The position numbers and the translations under genes are program-made. The notes under the pieces were generated by a model. The model was not told where the DNA came from. It searched no databases and saw only the letters and a list, made by a program, of their open reading frames with translations. A stretch of DNA of 7,111 nucleotides from an uncultured Litoreibacter sp. (lineage in GTDB: Bacteria; Pseudomonadota; Alphaproteobacteria; Rhodobacterales; Rhodobacteraceae): positions 1 to 7,111 of the forward strand of contig CALFWN010000164.1 in assembly GCA_937928335.1 (NCBI GenBank). The letters are read 5' to 3'. Each line of letters begins with the position of its first letter. Positions within the stretch are counted from its first letter, which is position 1. Below, one piece after another: positions 1 to 5,296 of the stretch.

Positions 1-1
1 C

Positions 2-205
2 AGCCACGGTATGCAGGAGCTGCATGTGAGCCTTGTCGCGGGCCGCAAGAATGCCGGTTGGATCGAGGTGCATTCCTTCCCGATTGATGCCTATACCCAG
101 CGGCCCCTTCAGGTGGACAACCATCTGGCCCAAGCGCCATCTGACCCCGGTATTGGCGTGACATTTGATTGGGCCAAGCTGGACGCCGTTAACCTTTTGA
201 CCTGA
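2..205 (+). CDS. Enolase-superfamily (mandelate racemase/muconate lactonizing enzyme) protein, C-terminal end
   Basis: The reading frame is open from the left edge and stops at TGA 203-205, so only about the last 67 residues are present and the start lies outside the window. The fragment begins [13 protein letters not shown] and ends with [14 protein letters not shown]. This resembles the C-terminal barrel edge of mandelate racemase/muconate lactonizing enzymes, where a final His-Gly-Met-Gln-Glu-Leu-His stretch, a short EVHSFPID strand and a G-x-G-x-x-(F/W)-D-W tail are typical. Members of this superfamily abstract a proton alpha to a carboxylate on sugar acids or aromatic acids, using Mg2+. 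The catalytic lysines and metal ligands are upstream of the window, so the substrate cannot be deduced. The ATG at position 11 is an internal methionine rather than the start. The gene is co-oriented with the next two genes but 188 bp away, so it is probably a separate unit. Confidence 0.82.
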   Translation, partial: SHGMQELHVSLVAGRKNAGWIEVHSFPIDAYTQRPLQVDNHLAQAPSDPGIGVTFDWAKLDAVNLLT

Positions 206-310
206 CCCGCAAGCCCGATACACCGGCGGTTTTTACGGATGTTCTGGCCGATATTATTGCGTTCCGGCGGTCGTTGCACGCAGTCACAAAGCTGTGGAGA
301 GGGTTTGACC

Positions 311-376
311 ATGCTTATGCAAGCCATAGGTTTGTCCCTAAGAAATCCCGGCTCGCGGGTTTTTAACCGCACCTAA
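311..376 (+). CDS. Possible 21-residue leader peptide
   Basis: An ATG at 311 is preceded by GGAGAGGG (296-303) with a 7-bp spacer, which is a good Shine-Dalgarno. The frame runs 21 codons to TAA at 374-376 and ends just before the ribosome binding site of the downstream Tat-exported protein. The peptide begins MLMQAIGLSL and has no run of a single amino acid of the kind that controls classical attenuation. The hairpin and T-run at 343-364 fall inside it. It competes with the candidate -35 at 305-310, because both cannot easily be used together. It may be a chance ORF, and it has no recognised family. Confidence 0.18.
   Translation: MLMQAIGLSLRNPGSRVFNRT
343..364 (+). terminator. Candidate rho-independent terminator or attenuator
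   Basis: CCCG (347-350) pairs with CGGG (356-359) across a GCTCG loop. A run of five T (360-364) follows, and an AAA at 343-345 can extend the stem against the T-run after one mismatch. The stem is short, so it would be a modest terminator. It lies 138 bp after the enolase-like stop but only 30 bp before the ATG of the next gene. It could therefore end the upstream transcript or act as an attenuator in the leader of the downstream gene. Confidence 0.4.
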
Positions 377-393
377 TACAGGAGGTATCCCCC

Positions 394-882
394 ATGAAGA
401 CCAGCCCAGTTTCACGCCGATCCCTGCTGGCGACAGGTGGCGCATTTGCTGTGACTGCCTCCTCGGGAGTGCTGTTGCCTGCGCGGGCGCAGGGCGTTGC
501 GCCGACGCCTTCGATGCGCGGTGGATCGAATAACTACCTTCCCGGTGCGCCGATTGTCGAGCGCATCGGTGGCGGAGGGTTCTGGATGAGCGGCACCGTG
601 CGCCGGGCCGGGGACGGGACGCCACTTGAGGGCCAACGTATCCAGATCTGGGCGCATACCACCGAGGGGCACGAGCGCGACCCGCATAGCCACGGGGCCA
701 CGCTGACCAATGCAAAAGGCGAGTTCCGCCTGGAGATGCCGCAGATTGTGCCAGCCTTTGGCCAGGCGCATGGCCATCTTGCCTATGATGACGACGCGTT
801 CGAGACGGTCTTCCTGCGCCCCGTGATGGCAAGTTCGAGTGACACAAGCCTCAGCGTCGATTTTGTGCTAAATCCTGTTTGA
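394..882 (+). CDS. Tat-exported protein with intradiol-dioxygenase-like fold
   Basis: This 162-residue protein starts with a twin-arginine signal (SRRSLL, residues 7-12), a hydrophobic stretch and a likely cleavage after ARA at residue 32, so it should be exported folded, possibly with a cofactor. The mature part resembles the beta-sandwich of intradiol ring-cleavage dioxygenases: a G-x-V strand (67-69), a P-L-E-G-Q-R-I-Q-I-W stretch (77-86), a T-x-x-x-G-E-F-R strand (105-112) and an H-G-H motif (126-128) where the family has H-I-H. The two tyrosine iron ligands of protocatechuate and catechol dioxygenases have no clear counterparts here, while extra histidines occur at 88, 93, 98 and 100. 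It may bind metal differently or not be a dioxygenase. The start is set by GGAGGT at 381-386. A heme membrane protein follows 19 bp later, suggesting a functional pair. The substrate is unknown, and a generic transthyretin-like or carboxypeptidase-regulatory-like sandwich is an alternative. Confidence 0.66.
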   Translation: MKTSPVSRRSLLATGGAFAVTASSGVLLPARAQGVAPTPSMRGGSNNYLPGAPIVERIGGGGFWMSGTVRRAGDGTPLEGQRIQIWAHTTEGHERDPHSHGATLTNAKGEFRLEMPQIVPAFGQAHGHLAYDDDAFETVFLRPVMASSSDTSLSVDFVLNPV

Positions 883-901
883 CCGAACAGGCCGCAACAC
901 G

Positions 902-1513
902 GTGACGGACATGCGCAAGACCCTCATATGGGCGGCTCTCGGGGTGGCCGTTGCGCTGCCGCTGGCCTTGTCGCTCAACAGCCCGCTTCTGGCATGGCGT
1001 GATCCTGTCTATATCCTTGCTGGCTTAGCTGGTGTGGTCGCGATGGTCCTGCTTCTGGTTCAACCATTGCTGGTTGCCGGGTCTCTGCCGGGCCTGTCTG
1101 GCCTTCGCGGGCGGCATGTCCATCGTTGGGCAGGTTTAGGGCTGGTCCTGGCGGTCGCTGCGCATGTCGTGGCACTTTGGGTCACCAGCCCGCCGGATGT
1201 TGTCGATGTCTTGCTCTTCACCTCGCCCACCCCGTTTTCCATCTGGGGTGTGGTTGCCATGTGGGCGGTGTTTGCCGCCGGATGTCTGGCGTGGCTGCGA
1301 AACAAGCTGCGTCTGCGGCCACGGCTCTGGCGCAGGTTACACGTCACCTTTGTCTCGGCGGCCATCATAGGCAGCGTGGTTCATGCGATGCTGATCGAGG
1401 GTACGATGGAGATGGTCTCCAAGACCGTGCTCTGTGCAATCGTTGCGATCGTCACCCTGCGGGTCTTTGTGGGTTTGAAAGTCTGGGCGCTGTTTGTCCC
1501 GCAGCGCCGGTAG
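902..1513 (+). CDS. Ferric reductase-like transmembrane heme protein
   Basis: This 203-residue protein has about six hydrophobic helices, near residues 8-28, 38-60, 76-95, 113-132, 149-165 and 172-192. Two histidine pairs with identical spacing, H74/H88 and H147/H161 (13 residues between each), sit at or in the third and fifth helices. That is the signature of the ferric-reductase/NOX/STEAP/MsrQ superfamily, which stacks two b hemes to carry electrons across the membrane. The protein ends soon after the last helix, so no FAD or NAD(P)H domain is fused and an outside electron donor (quinol or a separate flavoprotein) is implied. The GTG at 902 gives this start; the ATG at 911 is equally possible because neither has a strong Shine-Dalgarno. 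It probably shares a transcript with the Tat-exported protein upstream and may reduce it or a substrate in the periplasm. The TAG stop is 2 bp from the stop of the opposing operon. Confidence 0.85.
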   Translation: MTDMRKTLIWAALGVAVALPLALSLNSPLLAWRDPVYILAGLAGVVAMVLLLVQPLLVAGSLPGLSGLRGRHVHRWAGLGLVLAVAAHVVALWVTSPPDVVDVLLFTSPTPFSIWGVVAMWAVFAAGCLAWLRNKLRLRPRLWRRLHVTFVSAAIIGSVVHAMLIEGTMEMVSKTVLCAIVAIVTLRVFVGLKVWALFVPQRR

Positions 1514-1515
1514 GA

Positions 1516-2028
1516 TCAGCCGCTTTCGTAGGGCTCGACCGTGTCTGCGGACAGCGCATATCCGATATCGGCAAGATGCGTCGAGATCGACGACACCCCG
1601 AACATGCCGATGACGTTCACGGCCTCATAAAGGCCGGCGCTTTCAAAGGGTTCGCTGGTCGTGACAAAGACGAGCTGGTTTGCCGGAGGCGGCGGGACAT
1701 GCACGCAGGCACCCACGAAAGGGACGAGAATAAAGGCCGTGACGCCGGTTCCGGAATAGTCGATTGGTACGACGAAACCGGGCAGGCGCACCACCTGACC
1801 ATTCCAGTCGCCGCGCACGCCGTTGGAGACAGGCTGCTGGTTGTTCAACGGGGCCTGATCATGGTCGATCAGGCTTTGCAGGATTGGCGGCAGGGCAGTT
1901 TGCCCCTCTGGCAGAAGGTCGGACCAATTCAGGTCAATATACTCATCAGCGCGTGCGGCATGGGGGAGCGCGGAAAAGGCTGCCATGCTCGCCAGAAGCT
2001 TACGTCGATCAAGACGCAAGCTCACCAT
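1516..2028 (-). CDS. DUF3299 domain protein, last gene of the zrg-like operon
   Basis: This 170-residue exported protein starts with a Tat-like signal (DRRKLL, residues 7-12; probable cleavage after ARA near residue 27). The DUF3299 core follows: LNWSDLLPE (33-41), LPGFVVPID (82-90), then the hallmark GACVHVPPPPANQ (106-118), and a closing GYALSAD (156-162). Cys108 and His110 in the hallmark are candidate metal ligands. I chose the ATG at 2028 because the signal peptide begins there and because it overlaps the upstream stop as ATGGTGA (7 nt), indicating translational coupling. A longer frame reaching 2211 would add a low-complexity Arg/Gly/Pro stretch antisense to nothing sensible and inside the upstream DUF3299 gene. 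The biochemical role is unknown. Context suggests a periplasmic accessory factor of a metal-linked MacB-like transporter. It is a paralogue of the gene just upstream. Confidence 0.88.
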   Translation of the reverse strand: MVSLRLDRRKLLASMAAFSALPHAARADEYIDLNWSDLLPEGQTALPPILQSLIDHDQAPLNNQQPVSNGVRGDWNGQVVRLPGFVVPIDYSGTGVTAFILVPFVGACVHVPPPPANQLVFVTTSEPFESAGLYEAVNVIGMFGVSSISTHLADIGYALSADTVEPYESG

Positions 2029-2528
2029 ATGTAGGTCTCCATCTTGTCGGCCGTCAGGGCGTAGCCCGTTTCGGCGACCTCGGTGGATTGGATTTCGTGC
2101 TGCATTTGCCCTGTGACCCAGACCGCGTCCCACAGATCCTCGCCCGGCCAGGGGGTCTGGGTTGTCACAAAGACCAGCTGGTTCGGCGGCGGGGGCGGCA
2201 CATGGAGGCAAGCGCCGACATAGGGGACAAGCACGAAGCTGGTGACACCTTCGGGAGAGAGGTCAATCGGGATGATGAAACCCGGCATCTTGATATAGGC
2301 CCCGTCCAGAATGGGGTTCAGCTTGGTCGCGTTGTTGTCGAAGACAGGGCGCCAAAGATCGTTGCGCTCATCCATCTCGCCTTCGGCGATAATCTCGGAA
2401 TAGGGCACGCCGGGGGGGATCAAATCATTCCATGTGATCTCATGCGCTTTGCGTGCGGACGCAGCTTGCGGGACCAGCGCCGCGGCGGCGGCAGTGGTGA
2501 TCAGTTGGCGGCGCGAAACATGCATCAT
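2022..2528 (-). CDS. DUF3299 domain protein, fourth gene of the zrg-like operon
   Basis: This 168-residue protein has a twin-arginine signal (SRRQLI, residues 5-10; cleavage probably after ASA near residue 25). The DUF3299 features are in order: ITWNDLIPPG (31-40), MPGFIIPIDL (81-90), the hallmark GACLHVPPPPPNQ (105-117) with Cys107 and His109, and the C-terminal GYALTADKMETY (155-166). The length is normal for the family. The start at 2528 is supported by a GAGG Shine-Dalgarno 5 bp upstream; a second ATG follows directly. It begins 15 bp after the permease stop and overlaps the next DUF3299 gene by 7 nt. It aligns with that gene over its whole mature length, so the two arose by tandem duplication or by pairing of distinct subfamilies. 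DUF3299 proteins are recurrent neighbours of zinc-linked ABC genes; their molecular function is not established. Confidence 0.9.
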   Translation of the reverse strand: MMHVSRRQLITTAAAAALVPQAASARKAHEITWNDLIPPGVPYSEIIAEGEMDERNDLWRPVFDNNATKLNPILDGAYIKMPGFIIPIDLSPEGVTSFVLVPYVGACLHVPPPPPNQLVFVTTQTPWPGEDLWDAVWVTGQMQHEIQSTEVAETGYALTADKMETYIW

Positions 2529-2543
2529 CTCAACCTCATTCTT

Positions 2544-3794
2544 TCAATTCCGGACCATCATACCATCAGCAAGCGACATCCGGTAAGCCCTGTAGGCCGG
2601 GACCATACTCACAATTGCGCCAGCTGCGACAACGCCCAGCAGAACCCAAAGCTCACGCATCGAAGGCGGCTCGATAGGCAGCCAAAGTCCAAAGGCGCTG
2701 TCGATCAGCGGTTGTCCTATAAATAGGCCTGCGTAGAGCAATGCAAGCCCAAGGGCTGCGCCGATGATTGCCATCAACACGGCTTCAAGCACCAAAAGGC
2801 CCAAGACAACCCTTGGACGGGCCCCCATTGCCCGGAAGATTGCCATCTCCCGGCGGCGCTCGTTCAGGCTTGAGAAGATTGTCGCCATCATGCCGATCAG
2901 CGCTGTCACCACCACCATGCCGGAGACGCCGATCAGCGCCGTCTCGGCGATGCCGACGATCTGCCACAGCTCCTGCAATGCGACGCCCGGCAGGATCGCC
3001 AGAAGCGGTTCTTGCGGATATTCATTGATCGCGCGTTGCAGGCTAAACACTTGCAGGCGGCTTTGCGTTCCGATCAGTGCGGCGGTGATGGCTTGCGGCT
3101 CAAGCTGCATCTGGCGGATCACGTCTGCGGGTGTGGACTGGCCCGGAATTTGCGCCCCGTTTCGCCAATCCACATGGATCGCCTCGATGGCTTCGAGGCT
3201 GACAATGACGGTGCGGTCTACGGGGGTGCCGGTTTTCTCAAGGATGCCCGACACGCGAAATGGCTGATCCTTGTGCTCCGTGAATGAGGCAAGGCCGTGA
3301 GCCACAACAATCGGCGCGCCGATCTCGTAGCCCAATGTTGCCGCGACATCGGCCCCGATGACGGCATCAAACAGGTCGTCCATGACCGCGCCATCGCTCA
3401 CCGCAAGCGGCTGGCCGGAGCGGTATTTGTAGCGCTCGAAAAAGGCTGTCGTGGTGCCCATGACGCGAAATTGGCGGTGGCTGTCGCCCAAGGATATCGG
3501 CACGATCCAGTCCACCTCCGGCTGGGCGGCGAGGTCCTTGTAGCTGTCCCAGGTCATGTTGTTGGTCGCGTTGCCGATCCGAAAAACCGAGTAAAGCAGA
3601 AGCTGCACCGACCCGGAGCGAGCGCCCACGATCAGGTCGGTGCCGGAGATCGTGTCGGCAAAGCTGGCCTTCGCCCCGGTGCGCACCTTCTCGACACCCA
3701 AAAACAGGGCCACGGACAATGCGATGGCCAAAATGGTCATGCCCACGGTCAATGCGCGGGCGGCCAGCGAGGCAAAGGCAAGGCGCAAGATCAT
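2544..3794 (-). CDS. FtsX/MacB-type ABC transporter permease
   Basis: This 416-residue inner-membrane protein has the MacB/LolC/FtsX layout. One N-terminal helix (about 12-33) is followed by a large periplasmic domain (about 35-278, starting with the typical DLIVGARSGS at 53-62). Three C-terminal helices follow (about 280-308, 328-358, 382-402). The cytoplasmic loop NERRREMAIFRAMGA (311-325) is the coupling segment characteristic of this family, and the protein ends with the MacB-like VPAYRAYRMSLADGM. Such permeases generally act by mechanotransmission, moving a periplasmic partner rather than passing ions through a channel. Its start overlaps the ATPase stop as ATGA, so the two are coupled and form the transporter core. 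Neighbouring ZrgA-family and DUF3299 genes point to zinc or another metal. A lipoprotein-release or macrolide-efflux role is less likely because no LolE- or TolC-linked partner is present. Confidence 0.9.
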   Translation of the reverse strand: MILRLAFASLAARALTVGMTILAIALSVALFLGVEKVRTGAKASFADTISGTDLIVGARSGSVQLLLYSVFRIGNATNNMTWDSYKDLAAQPEVDWIVPISLGDSHRQFRVMGTTTAFFERYKYRSGQPLAVSDGAVMDDLFDAVIGADVAATLGYEIGAPIVVAHGLASFTEHKDQPFRVSGILEKTGTPVDRTVIVSLEAIEAIHVDWRNGAQIPGQSTPADVIRQMQLEPQAITAALIGTQSRLQVFSLQRAINEYPQEPLLAILPGVALQELWQIVGIAETALIGVSGMVVVTALIGMMATIFSSLNERRREMAIFRAMGARPRVVLGLLVLEAVLMAIIGAALGLALLYAGLFIGQPLIDSAFGLWLPIEPPSMRELWVLLGVVAAGAIVSMVPAYRAYRMSLADGMMVRN

Positions 3795-4492
3795 GCGGCG
3801 TCGCGCAGTGTTTGGGCGATTTCAGTCATATGGATCACCCTGTCGAACTGGTCTGCAAGCCGCGCGTCATGGCTGACCATCAGCAGGCTGGTATCATGTG
3901 CGCGGGATTGGGCGAAGAGCAGTTCCAGAAAACTCTCTTGTGTTTCGGCATCAAGCGAGGATGTGGGCTCGTCGGCAATGATAAGCGGGGGCGTCCCGAT
4001 CAGCGCGCGGGCGGCGGCGACCCTTTGTTGTTGGCCGACACTCAACGTGCCCGCGCGGGTGGTGATCACGTCATCTGGGAGGCCCAGTTCCCGGCAAAGC
4101 CGCCGCGCCTCCTGTGACGGATCTTTCACACGCGCGCGGCGTTTGGGGGCGAATTGCAAAGGCAGCGCGATATTGTCGCGCACGCTGGCGAAGGGTAGCA
4201 GGTTGAATTGCTGAAAGATCAGCCCGATCTGCTCTGCCCGGAACTTGTCGCGTTGTCCGGGCGACAGTTTTGCGAAATCGGTGTCGGCAACCAGAACCCG
4301 GCCTGCATCTGCGGCAATCGTCCCGCAGATAAGCGACAGCAAGGTCGATTTGCCCGAGCCGCTTTCGCCCAGCAACAGAACGGTCTCGCCGCGGGCCAGA
4401 CTCAGCTGCCCGACGTGCAGACCAAAAGCCCGACGCCCGGGCCAGCGGTAACGGACATCTTCGAGCAGCAGGATCGGGTCGGGGTCAGGCAT
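3791..4492 (-). CDS. LolD/MacB-type ABC transporter ATP-binding protein
   Basis: This 233-residue cytoplasmic ATPase carries every expected motif: Walker A GESGSGKS (42-49), Q-loop in IFQQFNLLP (92-100), signature LSVGQQQRVA (150-159), Walker B LIIADEPTSSLD (170-181) with catalytic Glu175, and switch His208 in MVSHDARL. The FQQFNLLP and DEPTSSLD forms place it in the LolD/MacB/FtsE branch, which pairs with FtsX-like permeases; the adjacent permease is of exactly that type. It lies 14 bp downstream of the ZrgA-family gene and has no obvious Shine-Dalgarno of its own, so translation is probably coupled. Its TGA overlaps the permease ATG. It powers the putative metal-linked transporter; the transported or remodelled substrate cannot be read from the ATPase. 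Confidence 0.93.
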   Translation of the reverse strand: MPDPDPILLLEDVRYRWPGRRAFGLHVGQLSLARGETVLLLGESGSGKSTLLSLICGTIAADAGRVLVADTDFAKLSPGQRDKFRAEQIGLIFQQFNLLPFASVRDNIALPLQFAPKRRARVKDPSQEARRLCRELGLPDDVITTRAGTLSVGQQQRVAAARALIGTPPLIIADEPTSSLDAETQESFLELLFAQSRAHDTSLLMVSHDARLADQFDRVIHMTEIAQTLRDAA

Positions 4493-4506
4493 GACGCGTG
4501 TTTAAT

Positions 4507-5097
4507 TCAAAACAGGCCCCGCAGGTCAAGGGTGGGCGCGTCACGTTCCACCTCGAACGATGTGGCACCTGCGTCAGAGATCACCTGCACCTCGACCTCC
4601 AGCGCGTTGGGGAAGGTCTCGAAATAGGCGAAGGTGATGTTGGCTATGGCCGAGGTGTCGGCACAGGCCAGCAAATATTCCGCGTGGAATTCAGTATGTG
4701 TTGCCTCGTCAGCGTGGTCGTCATGTTCATGATCGTCATGCTCGTGTTCATCATGGCCATGCTCATCCTCATGCCCCTCTTCTTCGCTTTCAAGCCCGGC
4801 GGTCGCCTTCGCAACGCTGCATCCCGCCGCTTCCGGCAGGACAAATAAATCCATCGGGCGGGCAAGCATAGCCACGGCCTCGTCAACGGCCGCGCGGTCC
4901 TCGGCGCTTTCAGGGGCATATTCAAAGCCCACAATATCCGCGCCGGGGGCGTGGAATTCCATCGCCACCTGCTGACCATCAAAGGCAATATCAAGCTGGC
5001 CGACGCCATGCTCATGCGCGCCAAGCTGGCGGGTTTCTTCTGCCAGGGCGGGGCTGGTCGCGAGTGCTGAAAGAACGAGAACGTGAAGAGTTTTCAT
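4507..5097 (-). CDS. zrgA: ZrgA-family (DUF2796) zinc-binding periplasmic protein
   Basis: This 196-residue protein has a Sec signal peptide (cleavage probably after ALA at residue 19). The mature N-terminus carries the conserved LGAHEHGVGQLDIA (25-38). A middle His/Asp/Glu tract (103-138) contains over ten histidines in HDEHEH and HDDHEH-like repeats and is suited to loose Zn2+ or Ni2+ capture. Cys93 and Cys145 flank this tract and could form a disulfide. The C-terminal half has the FAYFETFPNALEVEVQVI strand pattern (156-173) typical of DUF2796. From memory, the family is named after ZrgA of the Vibrio cholerae ZrgABCDE zinc-uptake system. It is the first gene of the operon, with AGGGGAG about 5 bp ahead of the ATG, and probably serves as the periplasmic metal receptor. 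Zinc is the likeliest ligand, but this is inferred. Confidence 0.87.
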   Translation of the reverse strand: MKTLHVLVLSALATSPALAEETRQLGAHEHGVGQLDIAFDGQQVAMEFHAPGADIVGFEYAPESAEDRAAVDEAVAMLARPMDLFVLPEAAGCSVAKATAGLESEEEGHEDEHGHDEHEHDDHEHDDHADEATHTEFHAEYLLACADTSAIANITFAYFETFPNALEVEVQVISDAGATSFEVERDAPTLDLRGLF

Positions 5098-5120
5098 GGG
5101 GGCTCCCCTGATTGGGTTGG

Positions 5121-5162
5121 TTCAAAATTAACACGTGTATTTCAAGGTTCCAGCCAATTATC
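5121..5162 (-). promoter_or_regulatory. Candidate promoter/operator of the zrg-like operon
   Basis: On the minus strand a -10-like GATAAT (plus 5157-5162) lies 59 bp ahead of the zrgA ATG, but no good -35 is seen 16-18 bp upstream of it. Between the -10 and the gene is an AT-rich block (5121-5145) centred on the perfect 8-bp palindrome ACACGTGT (5131-5138), with GAAAT on one side and ATTTT on the other. That arrangement loosely recalls the GAAAT...ATTTC half-sites of Zur operators but does not match the consensus centre. TTCAA also occurs as a direct repeat at 5121 and 5141, 20 bp apart. Zinc repression through Zur would fit the operon's role. The site assignment is speculative. Confidence 0.3.
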
Positions 5163-5197
5163 TCCTGCCGACCCGTTCTAAGAGACATGCCGCCGAT

Positions 5198-5213
5198 CTC
5201 GCCAATTGGTGAG
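5198..5213. repeat. 16-bp imperfect palindrome upstream of the zrg-like operon
   Basis: CTCGCCAATTGGTGAG is an inverted repeat with seven of eight base pairs matching, centred on CCAATTGG. It lies about 100 bp upstream of the zrgA start and 26 bp beyond the T-run side of the glycosyltransferase terminator. It has no T-run, so it is not a terminator; an operator for a dimeric regulator is a reasonable guess. The regulator is unknown. Confidence 0.3.
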
Positions 5214-5238
5214 GCATGATCGGTGTGGTTGGCGTAAG

Positions 5239-5271
5239 AAAAAGGCGAAACGGTGATCGTCCGTTTCAGCC
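5239..5271 (-). terminator. Rho-independent terminator of the glycosyltransferase-like gene
   Basis: Read on the minus strand, GGC plus GAAACGG pairs with CCGTTTC plus GCC. This gives a ten-pair stem with one bulged base and a seven-base loop. A TTTTT tract (plus 5239-5243) follows immediately. It begins 25 bp after the TAG stop of the glycosyltransferase-like gene and would insulate the zrg-like operon, which is transcribed in the same direction further on. Confidence 0.85.
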
Positions 5272-5296
5272 GTGTGCCTTTTGGCAGGGTGCTGGC

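Larger units (their letters stand above)
206..393. other. Intergenic region with a terminator-like hairpin and a candidate promoter
   Basis: This 188-bp gap separates the enolase-like gene from the Tat-exported protein. Three things are visible. A weak CCG/CGG hairpin followed by five T (230-234) lies 25 bp after the stop. A candidate sigma-70 promoter has a -35 TTGACC at 305-310 and a weak -10 TAGGTT at 327-332, with a 16-bp spacer. A better hairpin with a T-run lies at 343-364 and is listed separately. The Shine-Dalgarno GGAGGT at 381-386 sits 7 bp ahead of the ATG at 394. The promoter call is weak because the -10 matches only three of six consensus bases. Confidence 0.35.

Noticed and set aside
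2029..2211. N-terminal extension of the last DUF3299 gene to the ATG at 2211
   Set aside because: The extension lies inside the upstream DUF3299 gene and precedes a clear signal peptide. The ATG at 2028 overlapping the upstream stop is far more plausible.
1764..2726. A 320-codon open frame on the plus strand opposite the DUF3299 genes and the permease end
   Set aside because: It spans three well-supported opposite-strand genes, and its Arg/Gly/His-rich translation looks like antisense codon bias.
3297..4214. A 305-codon plus-strand frame opposite the ABC permease and ATPase
   Set aside because: The minus strand carries complete Walker, signature and FtsX motifs here, so the plus frame is a shadow.
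4498..4848. Plus-strand frame opposite the His-rich tract that reads as a Met/Val/Ile-rich, membrane-like peptide
   Set aside because: It is the reverse complement of His/Asp/Glu codons, which automatically gives Met, Val and Ile; it is not a separate gene.
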